Origin: Chloroflexota bacterium
GTDB lineage: Bacteria > Chloroflexota > Limnocylindria > Limnocylindrales > CSP1-4
Direction of reading: 5' to 3'
Length of the DNA stretch: 10,775 bases
Assembly (NCBI GenBank): GCA_021815005.1
Contig: JAKAHL010000043.1
Coordinates: 1 to 10,775 of the forward strand
Numbering within the stretch: position 1 is the first letter of the stretch; each line of letters begins with the position of its first letter. The notes below the pieces were generated by a model, which had not been told where the DNA came from, did not search any database, and saw only the letters and a program-made list of their open reading frames with translations. A program made the position numbers and the translations under genes. Positions 1 to 7,873 of the stretch are shown here, piece by piece.

Positions 1-1017
1 ACCCTCAAGGCAGTCGAGGACCGCGGCGCGCAGAACGACGACTGGGCGGTCATCGGGTTCCGGGGCACCCGGGACGGCGTGCCGTTCGACGGGGGCTCCT
101 CGGAGCGCATGCCGCTGATCATCGGCGAGGACCGGCTGATCCCGGGCTTCGAGGCCAACCTGGTCGGCCTCCGGCCGGGCGAGACCACCGAGTTCGACAT
201 CACCTTCCCGGCGGACTACGCCGAGGAGAGCCTGGCCGGCCAGCAGGCGCACTTCGAGGTTGACCTCAAGGAGCTCCGCGAGAAGGTCCTCCCGGACGCC
301 GACGAGGACTTCGCGCGCCGGATGGGCACCTACGAGGACATGGCCGCCCTGCGCGCCGACGTGCGTGAGCGCCTGCGCCGCAACGCGCTGGACCGCGCCC
401 GCCACCAGTTCAGCGACAAGATCATCGACTACGCCGTGGCCAACGCCACGCTTGAGCTACCCGACATCCTGGTGGACCAGGAGGTCGAGGTCATGCACGA
501 CGAGCTGCGCTCCTCGCTCGCCCGCGAGGGCATCGCCGAGGCCGCCTACCTCAAGGCAGTGGGCAAGACCGAGACGGACCTCCACGCGGAGTTCCGCCCG
601 CAGGCCGAGCAGCGCACCAAGGTGCTGCTGGTCCTGTCCTCGATCGCGGACGCCGAGGGGCTGCAGATCTCCGACGCGGAGGTCGAGGGCCAGGTGGAGC
701 TGGCCCGCCAGCGGTACGAGGACGCCCGGACCGTCAAGTACTTCGAGTCCGAGCGGGGCCGCAACTTCATCCGCAGCACCCTGAGGCGCACCAAGGTGGT
801 GGAGTCGCTGGTTGACCGCTGGCTGGCCGCGCACCCCGAGCACCCGGCGATCCCGCACCTGGAGGACGACCTGCCCTCCGCGCTCGACACGCCCCAGGCC
901 GAGGCCGCGGCGTCCATCGACGCCACGGACCCGGGTGCCATCCCGTCGTCCAGCACCGATGAGCAGACCCACGACCACGGCGACGCCGAGGCCGTCGGGG
1001 ATGCCGCCGGTGCCTGA
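1..1017 (+). CDS. tig: Trigger factor, C-terminal part (5' end outside window)
   Basis: Ribosome-associated chaperone and peptidyl-prolyl isomerase that receives nascent chains at the exit tunnel. The frame is open from base 1 with no start in view, so the N-terminal ribosome-binding domain lies upstream; 338 residues are visible. Fragment residues about 15-96 form the FKBP-type PPIase domain, with [30 protein letters not shown] and [12 protein letters not shown] as typical stretches. The remainder is the helical substrate-cradling C-terminal domain ([13 protein letters not shown], then [15 protein letters not shown]). The last 50 or so residues are a low-complexity acidic tail with a THDHGD stretch, beyond the usual domain end. 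A GTG at 79 is internal to the FKBP domain and is not a start. clpP follows after 46 bases, the common tig-clpP-clpX order, so co-transcription is likely. Identity is near certain from sequence and context. Confidence 0.95.
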   Translation, partial: TLKAVEDRGAQNDDWAVIGFRGTRDGVPFDGGSSERMPLIIGEDRLIPGFEANLVGLRPGETTEFDITFPADYAEESLAGQQAHFEVDLKELREKVLPDADEDFARRMGTYEDMAALRADVRERLRRNALDRARHQFSDKIIDYAVANATLELPDILVDQEVEVMHDELRSSLAREGIAEAAYLKAVGKTETDLHAEFRPQAEQRTKVLLVLSSIADAEGLQISDAEVEGQVELARQRYEDARTVKYFESERGRNFIRSTLRRTKVVESLVDRWLAAHPEHPAIPHLEDDLPSALDTPQAEAAASIDATDPGAIPSSSTDEQTHDHGDAEAVGDAAGA

Positions 1018-1063
1018 CACCGGGCACCGAATCGACGCCCAAGGCACCGCAGGGAGACCGACG

Positions 1064-1744
1064 ATGCTCGTCCCCATGGTCATCGAGTCCACCAGCCGAG
1101 GCGAGCGCGCCTACGACATCTACTCGCGCCTGCTGCGCGAGCGGATCATCTTCCTGGGCGACGAGATCGACGACCACCTCGCCAACCTGGTGATCGCGCA
1201 GCTGCTGTTCCTCGAGTCCGAGGATCCCGAGAAGGACATCAGCCTGTACATCAACTCGCCCGGCGGCGTGGTCACGAGCGGCCTCGCCATCTACGACACG
1301 ATGCAGTACCTGCGCGCCCCGGTGAGCACCATCTGCATCGGCATGGCGGCGTCGATGGCCGCGGTGCTCCTGGCGGCCGGCGCCAAGGGCAAGCGCTACG
1401 CGCTGCCGCACAGCCGGATCATGATCCACCAGGGCTCGGGCGGGTTCCGGGGCAACGCGCCGGACGCGGTGATCCAGATGAAGGAGTGGGAGCACCTGGT
1501 CCAGGTCAACCACGAGATCCTGGCACGCCACACCGGCCAGGACCTGGACAAGATCGTGCGCGACACGGACCGGGACTACTTCATGGGTGCCGACGACGCC
1601 AAGGCATATGGCATCATCGACTCGGTCTACACGATGACCGGTGACTCGCTGATCGCCCAGGCCCACAGCCATGGCCTGGCCGGCGGCGATGTGCCGGCGG
1701 CGGGGTCGGGCGACGGTCAGCCCGGGCCCGAGACGGACCACTAA
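1064..1744 (+). CDS. clpP: ATP-dependent Clp protease proteolytic subunit
   Basis: Serine peptidase of the barrel-shaped cytosolic Clp protease, which degrades proteins fed to it by ClpX or another Clp ATPase. 226 residues. The catalytic triad is visible as S97 (GMAASM), H122 (RIMIHQ) and D171 (DTDRDYFM), the same numbering as mature E. coli ClpP. Oxyanion and strand elements YINSPGG (62-68) and [10 protein letters not shown] are intact. ATG at 1064 is chosen because AGGGAG (1051-1056) lies 7 bases upstream and the protein then begins just before the conserved [11 protein letters not shown]; an ATG at 1076 is the alternative. The frame stays open far upstream, but only as overlap with tig. 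Little or no propeptide is present. Odd points: HQG replaces the usual HQP after the catalytic His, A99 replaces the common Gly after SM, and a 37-residue Gly/Ala/His-containing tail follows the ClpP fold. clpX follows after 18 bases. Confidence 0.96.
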   Translation: MLVPMVIESTSRGERAYDIYSRLLRERIIFLGDEIDDHLANLVIAQLLFLESEDPEKDISLYINSPGGVVTSGLAIYDTMQYLRAPVSTICIGMAASMAAVLLAAGAKGKRYALPHSRIMIHQGSGGFRGNAPDAVIQMKEWEHLVQVNHEILARHTGQDLDKIVRDTDRDYFMGADDAKAYGIIDSVYTMTGDSLIAQAHSHGLAGGDVPAAGSGDGQPGPETDH

Positions 1745-1762
1745 GCGCGGGAGACCGAACGC

Positions 1763-3070
1763 GTGACCACGACGGGGTCCAAGGGATCCAAGGTCCCGTA
1801 CCGCTGCTCCTTCTGCGGCAAGAGCCAGGAGCAGGTGCGCAAGCTCATCGCAGGCCAGGGCGTCTACATCTGCGACGAGTGCATCAACCTGTGCCAGGAG
1901 ATCATCGAGGAGGAGATGCTGGAGGCGCCCAAGCAGCGCACCCCCCAGCCGAAGCTCCCCAACCCGCGCCAGATCACGCTCGCGCTGGACCAGTACGTCA
2001 TCTCGCAGGAGAAGGCGAAGAAGGTCCTCTCCGTCGCCGTCTACAACCACTACAAGCGCGTCAACGCGGGCAGCGCGGTGGACGAGGTCGAGCTCCAGAA
2101 GTCGAACGTGCTGCTGGTGGGCCCGACCGGCTCTGGCAAGACGCTGCTCGCCCAGACGCTCGCCCGCATCCTCGACGTGCCGTTCTCCATCGCCGACGCC
2201 ACCAGCCTGACCGAGGCCGGCTACGTGGGCGAGGACGTGGAGAACATCCTGCTGCGCCTGATCCAGGCGGCCGACTTCGACGTCTCCCGCGCGCAGCGGG
2301 GGATCATCTACATCGACGAGATCGACAAGATCGCCCGCAAGGCCGACAACCCCTCGATCACCCGGGACGTCTCGGGCGAGGGGGTCCAGCAGGCCCTGCT
2401 CAAGATCCTCGAGGGCACCGTGGCCAACGTGCCGCCCCAGGGCGGCCGCAAGCACCCGCACCAGGACTTCATCCAGATCGACACGACGAACATCCTGTTC
2501 ATCTGCGGCGGTGCGTTCGACGGCCTGGAGCGGATCGTCGAGGAGCGGGTGGGGAAGCGCTCGATCGGCTTCGGTTCCGATGGGCCGGTGTCGCGCGCCG
2601 ACCGCTCGAAGGCCATCGAGAAGCTGATGCCCGAGGACCTGCTCAAGTTCGGGCTGATCCCGGAGTTCATCGGGCGCCTGCCGGTGATCGTCACCCTCTC
2701 GCCGCTCACCGCGGACGACCTGATGCGGGTCCTTGTGGAGCCCAAGAACGCGGTAACGCGCCAGTTCCAGAAGTTCCTCCAGCTCGACAAGGTGGAGCTG
2801 GTCTTCACGGACGGCGCCCTGCGGGCCGCCGCCGAGGTGGCCCTGGACCGCAAGACCGGCGCCCGGGCGCTCCGCTCCATCGTGGAGGAGGCGCTGCTGG
2901 AGGTGATGTTCGACATCCCCGAGCGCACCGACGTCCGGCGCTGCATCATCACCGAGGAGACGATCCGCGACGGCCGGGCCCCGCTCCTGCTCACCAAGAG
3001 CGACGTGGACAAGGGCGTGGACGAGACCAACTACCCGGCCTGGCTCGCGGAGCAGGGCGAGACCGCCTGA
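1763..3070 (+). CDS. clpX: ATP-dependent Clp protease ATP-binding subunit ClpX
   Basis: AAA+ unfoldase that recognises substrates, threads them through its pore and delivers them to ClpP. 435 residues, normal for the family. The N-terminal zinc-binding domain has Cys15, 18, 37 and 40 (CSFC and CDEC). Walker A is GPTGSGKT (120-127). The pore-1 loop is GYVGED (Tyr154-Val155-Gly156), Walker B is IIYIDEID (D185, E186), and the RKH pore loop is at 229-231. The IGF loop that docks onto ClpP is present (268-270). The arginine finger lies in PEFIGRLP (R305) and sensor 2 is GAR (366-368). Every key residue is intact, so the protein should be active and able to pair with ClpP. GTG at 1763 is the start, with GGGAG (1749-1753) 9 bases upstream; it gives the usual short lead before the zinc domain. 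Very likely one transcript with clpP. Confidence 0.98.
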   Translation: MTTTGSKGSKVPYRCSFCGKSQEQVRKLIAGQGVYICDECINLCQEIIEEEMLEAPKQRTPQPKLPNPRQITLALDQYVISQEKAKKVLSVAVYNHYKRVNAGSAVDEVELQKSNVLLVGPTGSGKTLLAQTLARILDVPFSIADATSLTEAGYVGEDVENILLRLIQAADFDVSRAQRGIIYIDEIDKIARKADNPSITRDVSGEGVQQALLKILEGTVANVPPQGGRKHPHQDFIQIDTTNILFICGGAFDGLERIVEERVGKRSIGFGSDGPVSRADRSKAIEKLMPEDLLKFGLIPEFIGRLPVIVTLSPLTADDLMRVLVEPKNAVTRQFQKFLQLDKVELVFTDGALRAAAEVALDRKTGARALRSIVEEALLEVMFDIPERTDVRRCIITEETIRDGRAPLLLTKSDVDKGVDETNYPAWLAEQGETA

Positions 3071-3096
3071 CGCGCTTGGCGCCAGCGGGCAGGCTG

Positions 3097-3119
3097 CGGG
3101 CCGGTCACGCCGTGGCCCG
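3097..3119 (+). terminator. Possible hairpin after clpX (weak)
   Basis: In the 74-base gap after clpX, CGGGCC (3097-3102) pairs with GGCCCG (3114-3119), with an inner GG/CC pair around a TCACG loop. Only a short GTGTTCC follows, not a real U-run, so an intrinsic terminator is doubtful. It may instead be a structured intercistronic spacer. The next hairpin, CCCCGCGGGG at 3125-3134, touches the ribosome binding site of the amidohydrolase gene. Confidence 0.25.
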
Positions 3120-3144
3120 GTGTTCCCCGCGGGGGAGGTGAGGC

Positions 3145-4761
3145 GTGCTGGTCCGGAACGTCCGGCTGGTCCGGGTCGGCGGGCGGGCGGCGCCTGACGG
3201 TCCCGTGGACGTCGAGGTGGCGGGTGACCGGATCGCGGCGATCCGGCCCGCAGGCTCCCGTGTCGCGGGACGGCGACGGCGTTCGGCCGCGGCGCCCGGG
3301 GCGCACCCAGCGACGGCAGATCGGCCCCGGCCGGAGGTGCTCGACGCCGACGGCCGCTGGGCGGTGCCGGGCCTCTGGGACGGCCACGTGCACCTGGGCC
3401 AGTGGGCGGCGTCCGCGGCGCGCCTGGACCTTCGCGGAACGCGCAGCGCCGCCGAGGCTGCCGAGCGGGTGGGGCGCCGCCTCCGCTCGGGGGTCCCGCT
3501 GCCGGCAACCGGCGTCCTGGTGGGCTGGGGCCACCGGTCGGCAGCCTGGCCCGATGTCCCGACGACCCGACTGCTGGACTCGGTGAGCGGTGGCATCCCC
3601 GTCGTCCTGGCCAGCGGCGACGCGCACCACGGGTGGCTCAACTCGGCCGCGCTGCGTCGCTTCGGGCTGCCTCCTCGGGACTCCGTCCTGGAGGAGGACG
3701 CGTGGTTCGCCGTGTTCGGCCGCCTGGCCTCGCTCCCGGGGGCCGAGGCCGAGCTTGAGGCGGGCTATGGGGCCGTCCTGGCGCAGGCCGCCGCGATGGG
3801 CGTGGTCGGGGTGGTGGACCTGGAGTTCGGCGACGGATTCCGGGCCTGGCCGCGACGCCTGGCCTCGGGCCTCGACACGCTGCGCATTCGGGCGGGCGTC
3901 TACCCCGAGCTGCTCGACGAGGTGATCGCCGCGGGCCTGCGCACGGGCGACCCGCTGCCGAGCGGCCCGGTCGGCAGCGCCGAGGCGGACGCGGTCCGCA
4001 CGCCGGGGCACGCGGTGATGGGGCCGCTCAAGGTCATCGCGGACGGCTCGCTCAGCTCCCGGACCGCCTACTGCTCAACGCCCTACGCCGACGCGCTCGT
4101 CGGCCCGGCGGCCCAGCACCCGCGAGGCGTGCAGAACTACCCGCGGGACGCGTTGGAGCCCCTGGTGGCGCGTGCCGCGGCGGCCGGCCTCAGCGTGGCC
4201 CTGCACGCGATCGGCGATGCGGCCCTGGACGACGTGCTCGACGCGTTCGAGGCGACGGGTGCCCGAGGGTCGGTTGAGCACGCGCAGCTGGTCCGGCCCG
4301 AGCAGGTGAGCCGCATGGCGCGTCTCGGCGTCGGGGCGAGCGTCCAGCCGGCCCACCTTCTCGACGACCGCGACGTGGCGGAGGTCTGCTGGGCCGACCG
4401 GACGGCCTGGTGCTTCCCCTTCCGGGACTTCCTGCGGGCGGGCGTCGGATTGCGGCTCGGCTCGGACGCGCCGGTGTCGCCCCTGGACCCGTGGCTCGCC
4501 ATGGCGGCCGCGGTCCACCGGAGTGCCGATGCGCGGCCGGCATGGCATCCCGAGCAGGCGCTGACCGCGGCCGAGGCCCTGGCGGCGAGCACGGACGGCC
4601 GGCGCACGCTGGCGGCGGGCGAGGTGGCGGACATCGCCATCCTCGACGACGACCCGCTCGCCCCGGCTGCCGACGCCGCCGCGGCCGCCCGGCGCCTGCG
4701 GGAGATGCGCGTGTGGGCCACCGTGATGGGCGGACGGGTGACGCACCGCGCGGGCGCGTGA
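3145..4761 (+). CDS. Amidohydrolase family protein (YtcJ-like, amidohydrolase 3 family)
   Basis: Predicted metal-dependent hydrolase acting on C-N bonds; the substrate cannot be read from the sequence. 538 residues, typical for the family. Order: N-terminal beta sandwich (1-75); metal motif HVH in LWDGHVHLG (H81, H83); a family-typical K-x-I-x-DGSL stretch (K296, D300) ending in SRTA; ALHAIGD (H354); VEHAQLV (H379); GSDAPV (D441); and a C-terminal sandwich ending in GEVADIAILDDDPL. H81, H83, H354, H379 and D441 are the candidate metal ligands, with K296 a possible bridging residue. No signal peptide, so probably cytosolic. GTG at 3145 is supported by GGAGG (3134-3138) 6 bases upstream and starts at the family's usual L-x-N-V-R-L strand. 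Odd points: an Arg/Ala/Pro-rich insert (about 37-63) in the first sandwich, and a shortened segment between LAAST and GEVAD. It separates clpX from valS with no obvious link to either. Confidence 0.85.
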   Translation: MLVRNVRLVRVGGRAAPDGPVDVEVAGDRIAAIRPAGSRVAGRRRRSAAAPGAHPATADRPRPEVLDADGRWAVPGLWDGHVHLGQWAASAARLDLRGTRSAAEAAERVGRRLRSGVPLPATGVLVGWGHRSAAWPDVPTTRLLDSVSGGIPVVLASGDAHHGWLNSAALRRFGLPPRDSVLEEDAWFAVFGRLASLPGAEAELEAGYGAVLAQAAAMGVVGVVDLEFGDGFRAWPRRLASGLDTLRIRAGVYPELLDEVIAAGLRTGDPLPSGPVGSAEADAVRTPGHAVMGPLKVIADGSLSSRTAYCSTPYADALVGPAAQHPRGVQNYPRDALEPLVARAAAAGLSVALHAIGDAALDDVLDAFEATGARGSVEHAQLVRPEQVSRMARLGVGASVQPAHLLDDRDVAEVCWADRTAWCFPFRDFLRAGVGLRLGSDAPVSPLDPWLAMAAAVHRSADARPAWHPEQALTAAEALAASTDGRRTLAAGEVADIAILDDDPLAPAADAAAAARRLREMRVWATVMGGRVTHRAGA

Positions 4762-4777
4762 CCGCCTCCCCGGCGGT
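4761..4777 (+). terminator. Possible hairpin at the end of the amidohydrolase gene (weak)
   Basis: ACCGCC (4761-4766) and GGCGGT (4772-4777) form a perfect 6-bp stem around TCCCC, beginning on the last base of the stop codon. No T-run follows, so termination here would be weak or factor-dependent. Its place, just before the valS promoter, fits a transcript boundary. Confidence 0.25.
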
Positions 4778-4830
4778 GGGGACCAGCACGCAGGGTGAGC
4801 GGTCGGGCGGCCGGTTGGCGCGACCCCGCG

Positions 4831-4839
4831 TGCTAGACT
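4831..4839 (+). promoter_or_regulatory. Extended -10 promoter for the valS T-box leader
   Basis: TGC followed by TAGACT (4834-4839) is a good extended -10 element (TG-N-TA---T). A TTGGCG at 4815-4820 is only 13 bases away, too close for a normal -35, so the promoter would depend on the extended -10. The implied transcription start near 4846 falls just before the base of T-box Stem I at 4852, which supports the call. The same TGCTAG---T form precedes the gene at 7922. Confidence 0.55.
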
Positions 4840-5032
4840 CCGCCGGAACACGGCGCTGACCGAGAGGAGTAGCCCCGAGTCGGCCGGGAGCGAGCGCGGG
4901 ACGGTGCGAGCCGCGCGGGCACGACGGGTGCGAAGGTCGCTCGCGAGCCGTGCGGGTGGCGCCCGGTAGCGCGCCGCAGAGCGTGGCCGGACCACGGTCG
5001 CGGGGATGACCCGCGAGCCCCGGCCGCGGAAC

Positions 5033-5068
5033 CCAGCAGGTGGTACCACGACCCCGTTCGTCCGCTGG
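5033..5068 (+). promoter_or_regulatory. T-box antiterminator with UGGU acceptor-binding bulge
   Basis: CCAGC (5033-5037) pairs with GCTGG (5064-5068); GG (5039-5040) pairs with CC (5062-5063), with A5038 bulged. The seven-base bulge UGGUACC (5041-5047) follows, then ACG (5048-5050) pairs with CGT (5059-5061). This is the standard two-helix T-box antiterminator. UGGU is complementary to a 3' ACCA end, as expected for a tRNA with discriminator base A, which tRNA-Val has. The helix uses the same bases as the terminator's 5' strand, so only one structure can form at a time. Confidence 0.9.
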
Positions 5069-5091
5069 ACGAGCCGGGGTTGTTCGTTGCT
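5051..5091 (+). terminator. Regulated terminator of the valS T-box
   Basis: ACCCCG-TTCGTCC (5051-5063) pairs with GGACGAG-C-CGGGGT (5067-5080), giving 13 pairs including one G-U, one bulged C and a GCT loop. The U-tract after it (5080-5091) is interrupted, with 7 T in 12 bases, so termination may be leaky. The hairpin competes with the antiterminator at 5033-5068. It should form when tRNA-Val is charged and stop transcription before valS. The ribosome binding site AGGAG begins at 5092, directly after it. Confidence 0.85.
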
Positions 5092-5104
5092 AGGAGCCAG
5101 AGCG

Positions 5105-7822
5105 ATGACCGAGCCGACCGCGACGCTCGCCAAGGCCTATGCCCCGGCCGAGTTCGAGCACGAGATCTACGAGCGCTGGATGGCGGCGGACGTCTTCGCC
5201 CCGGACGGGGCCGGCTCGCGCGCGGACTGGTCCAAGCCGGCGTTCACGATCATCCAGCCGCCGCCCAACGTGACCGGCTCGCTGCACCTGGGCCATGCCC
5301 AGCGCACCACGGTCGAGGACCTGATGATCCGCCACGCGCGGATGGCCGGCCGCCCCGCGCTGTTCCTGCCGGGCCTCGACCACGCCTCGATCGCCGCGCA
5401 GTTCGTGCTGGACAAGATCCTCGCCGGGGAGGGGGAGAGCCGCGCCAGCCTCGGCCGCGAGCGGTACCTCGAGCGCATGCAGGCGTTCGTCGAGGAGACC
5501 CGCAACGTCATCCTCACCCAGCAGCGCCGCGTTGGCGGGTCGTGCGACTGGGGCCGCCTGCGGTTCACGATGGACGAGGTCAGCAGCCGGGCCGTGCGCG
5601 AGGCGTTCCTGCGCCTGCACCGCAAGGGCCTGGCGTACCGCGCCGAGGCGCTCGTCAACTGGTGCCCGGGCTGCCGGACGTCGGTCTCGGACCTTGAGGT
5701 GATCCCCACGCCCGAGACGGGCACGATCTGGCGAATCCGGTACCACCTGCTCGACGAGACGACGGGCCAGCCCGGCCCGGCGACCGTGACCGTCGCCACC
5801 ACGCGCCCCGAGACGCTCCTCGGCGACACGGCCGTGGCCGTCCACCCCGACGACAAGCGCTACGCGCGGCTGGTCGGCCGGCGCGTGCGCATCCCCTTCG
5901 TGGACCGCGACGTGCCGGTCATCGCGGACCCGGTGGTGGACCCCGCCTTCGGCACCGGCGCCGTGAAGATCACCCCGGCCCACGACCACGACGACCACGA
6001 GACGGGCAGGCGCCACGGGCTGGCGATGCCGACGGTCCTCGACGACATCGCGCACGTGGCCAACACCGGCACCCGGTACGACGGGTTGGAGCGGTACAAG
6101 GCCCGCTCCGCGATTCTCGAGGACCTCGCCGCGCTCGGCGACCTCGAGGGCGAGCAGGCCCACGAGATGGTCATCGGCCGCTGCCAGCGCAGCACCGACG
6201 CGGTGGAGCCGCGCCTCAAGACGCAGTGGTTCGTGCGCACGGGACCGCTGGCGGAGGCCGCGCTCGCGGCAACCCGATCGGGCCGCACCGCCATCCTGCC
6301 AGCCCGGTTCGAGAAGGTCTGGGAGCACTGGATGACCACCATCCGGGACTGGAACGTGTCCCGGCAGCTGTGGTGGGGCCACCGCATCCCGGCCTGGTAC
6401 TGCCCCGACGGCCACGCCACCGTCTCCGCCGAGGCGGGCGGGCCCGACGCCTGCGAGGTCTGCGGCGCGCCGGCGTCACGGCTCACGCAGGACCCGGACA
6501 TCTTCGACACGTGGTTCAGCTCCGGCCTGTGGCCGTTCTCGACGCTCGGCTGGCCCGACGCCACCGACGACCTCGCCCGGTTCTACCCGGGCTCGGTCAT
6601 GGAGACCGGCTACGACATCATCTTCTTCTGGGTGGCCCGGATGATGATGCTGGGCATCGAGATGCTGGGCGATGCCCCGTTCCACACGGTCTACCTGTCG
6701 GGCCTCATCCGCGACCCGTTCGGCCAGAAGATGTCCAAGACCAAGGGCAACGTGGTGGACCCGCTCGGGACCATCGACGAGCACGGCGCCGACGCGCTGC
6801 GCTTCGCGCTGGTCCACGGCGCCACGCCGGGCAACGACCAGAAGTTCGGCATGGCCAAGGTGGAGAACGCCCGCAACTTCGCCAACAAGCTCTGGAACGC
6901 CACCCGCTTCGTGCTGGGGGCGCGTCCCGAGGGCATCCCGGCCGATGCCCCGCGCCGGGCGCCGGACCCCGCCCGCCTCGGCCCGGCCGAGCGCTGGGTC
7001 CGCTCGCGGGCGGCCGCCACGGTTGCCGCCGTGGACGGGGCGATGGCGGACTACGCGTTCGGGGAGGTGACCCGGCTCCTGTACGACGCCATCTGGAGCG
7101 AGTACTGCGACTGGGGCATCGAGCTCGCCAAGGTGCGCCTGGCCGACGTGTCGCTGGAGGCCGCCGACCGCGAGGCCACCTGGTGGACGCTCGTCGAGGC
7201 GCTCGACACGTACCTGCGCCTGCTGCACCCGGTGATGCCGTTCATCACCGAGCGGCTGTGGGGCGCGCTCCCGCACGCGGCCTCGGACCCCGAGCTCCTG
7301 ATCGTGGCCGACTGGCCGGCCGTCGGCGTGCGGGACGAGGAGGCCGAGGCCGAGGTGGGCGCGCTGGTCGAGCTCGTGCGAGCCGTGCGCAACGCGCGCT
7401 CGGATGCCAAGCTCGAGCCCGGCGCCTGGCTGCCGCTCGACGTGGCGGTGGAGCCCGGGCTCGTCGCGTCGTTCGAGGCGCTGCGCCCGGCACTCGAGCG
7501 GCTCGCCCGGGCGAAGCCCATGCGGCGCCACGACGACCGGGAGGCCCTCCACGCCGCCGCCACCGGCCTGTCGGTCATCGCGGGCCCGTCCGAGGCCATC
7601 GTGGGCGCTGGCGTCGCAGACGCGGGCGCGGCCGAGGCAGACCGGGCCAGGCTCGAGAAGGAGCTCGCCGACGCCGAGCGGCTGTGGGGGGCGGCCAGGG
7701 CGCGCCTTGCCAACGACGCGTTCACGTCCAAGGCGCCGCCCGCCGTGGTCGATGGCGCCCGCGCCCGCGAGGCCGAGCTGGCCGACCAGGTCCTGCGGCT
7801 GCGCGACCGCCTTGGCCGGTGA
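5105..7822 (+). CDS. valS: Valyl-tRNA synthetase
   Basis: Class I aminoacyl-tRNA synthetase that charges tRNA-Val in the cytosol. 905 residues, normal length. The HIGH motif is HLGH (61-64, after PPPNVTGS). Next come the CP1 editing domain (LLGDTAVAVHP, then FGTGAVKITPAHDHDD), a WNVSRQLWWGHRIP block, the ValRS-typical FSTLGWPDAT and DIIFFWVARMMM, and the KMSKS loop KMSKT (542-546). An anticodon-binding helical domain follows, then a coiled-coil arm (about 846-905) that contacts tRNA in ValRS. Two cysteine pairs, C187/C190 (WCPGC) and C433 with C450/C453, suggest zinc knuckles. ATG at 5105 is chosen because AGGAG (5092-5096) is 8 bases upstream and all leader RNA then stays untranslated; an in-frame ATG at 5006 lies in the T-box Stem III loop. 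A family-signature stretch reads DHASIAAQ (92-99) where DHAGIATQ is usual. Control is by the T-box. Confidence 0.97.
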   Translation: MTEPTATLAKAYAPAEFEHEIYERWMAADVFAPDGAGSRADWSKPAFTIIQPPPNVTGSLHLGHAQRTTVEDLMIRHARMAGRPALFLPGLDHASIAAQFVLDKILAGEGESRASLGRERYLERMQAFVEETRNVILTQQRRVGGSCDWGRLRFTMDEVSSRAVREAFLRLHRKGLAYRAEALVNWCPGCRTSVSDLEVIPTPETGTIWRIRYHLLDETTGQPGPATVTVATTRPETLLGDTAVAVHPDDKRYARLVGRRVRIPFVDRDVPVIADPVVDPAFGTGAVKITPAHDHDDHETGRRHGLAMPTVLDDIAHVANTGTRYDGLERYKARSAILEDLAALGDLEGEQAHEMVIGRCQRSTDAVEPRLKTQWFVRTGPLAEAALAATRSGRTAILPARFEKVWEHWMTTIRDWNVSRQLWWGHRIPAWYCPDGHATVSAEAGGPDACEVCGAPASRLTQDPDIFDTWFSSGLWPFSTLGWPDATDDLARFYPGSVMETGYDIIFFWVARMMMLGIEMLGDAPFHTVYLSGLIRDPFGQKMSKTKGNVVDPLGTIDEHGADALRFALVHGATPGNDQKFGMAKVENARNFANKLWNATRFVLGARPEGIPADAPRRAPDPARLGPAERWVRSRAAATVAAVDGAMADYAFGEVTRLLYDAIWSEYCDWGIELAKVRLADVSLEAADREATWWTLVEALDTYLRLLHPVMPFITERLWGALPHAASDPELLIVADWPAVGVRDEEAEAEVGALVELVRAVRNARSDAKLEPGAWLPLDVAVEPGLVASFEALRPALERLARAKPMRRHDDREALHAAATGLSVIAGPSEAIVGAGVADAGAAEADRARLEKELADAERLWGAARARLANDAFTSKAPPAVVDGARAREAELADQVLRLRDRLGR

Positions 7823-7825
7823 CCG

Positions 7826-7842
7826 CGACGCTCACGGCGTCG
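7826..7842 (+). terminator. Possible hairpin after valS (weak)
   Basis: CGACGC (7826-7831) and GCGTCG (7837-7842) form a perfect 6-bp stem around TCACG, four bases after the valS stop. A wider pairing of CCGCGAC (7823-7829) with GTCGCGG (7856-7862) is an alternative. There is no U-run, so it may be a weak terminator or a 3' end stabiliser. Confidence 0.3.
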
Positions 7843-7873
7843 GGAGCCGCCGGCGGTCGCGGGTGGCCGTCGC

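Larger units (their letters stand above)
4852..5091 (+). promoter_or_regulatory. T-box riboswitch leader of valS (tRNA-Val responsive)
   Basis: Cis-acting leader RNA that binds uncharged tRNA-Val and lets transcription continue into valS. Stem I spans 4852-4949: a GGC/GCC base with GA on each strand (K-turn-like), CGAG/CTCG (4861-4864 with 4940-4943), then an internal loop with AGTA (4868-4871) facing GAA (4932-4934), the loop-E pair of T-boxes. Above it, GCCCCG (4872-4877) pairs with the strand ending at 4931. The apical hairpin GCGCGG/CCGCGC (4894-4916) carries GGTGCGAG, resembling the conserved distal loop. The specifier is GUC (4936-4938), a valine codon, followed by the expected purine. 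A Stem II-like hairpin lies at 4951-4978 and a strong Stem III-like hairpin at 4985-5025. The acceptor-binding part and terminator are listed separately. The ribosome binding site lies outside the terminator hairpin, favouring transcriptional rather than translational control. Folded by eye; the class call is firm, individual pairs less so. Confidence 0.93.

Noticed and set aside
812..1063. An 84-codon N-terminal extension of clpP
   Set aside because: It overlaps tig in another frame and encodes Arg/Pro/Thr-rich sequence. The ATG at 1064 has its own ribosome binding site and matches the family N-terminus.
767..3508. A 913-codon open frame on the minus strand
   Set aside because: It lies opposite tig, clpP, clpX and the amidohydrolase start, whose plus-strand proteins carry complete conserved motifs. 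In DNA this GC-rich, the antisense frame often stays open. Its translation is low-complexity Arg/Val/Leu/Asp with no domain.
4815..4820. TTGGCG as a -35 box for the valS promoter
   Set aside because: Only 13 bases separate it from the -10 element, too few for normal sigma-70-type spacing.
5088..5096. TGCTAGGAG after the T-box terminator as a second extended -10 promoter
   Set aside because: It lacks the final T of the -10, overlaps the valS ribosome binding site, and would bypass the riboswitch; it is better explained as the end of the U-tract plus AGGAG.
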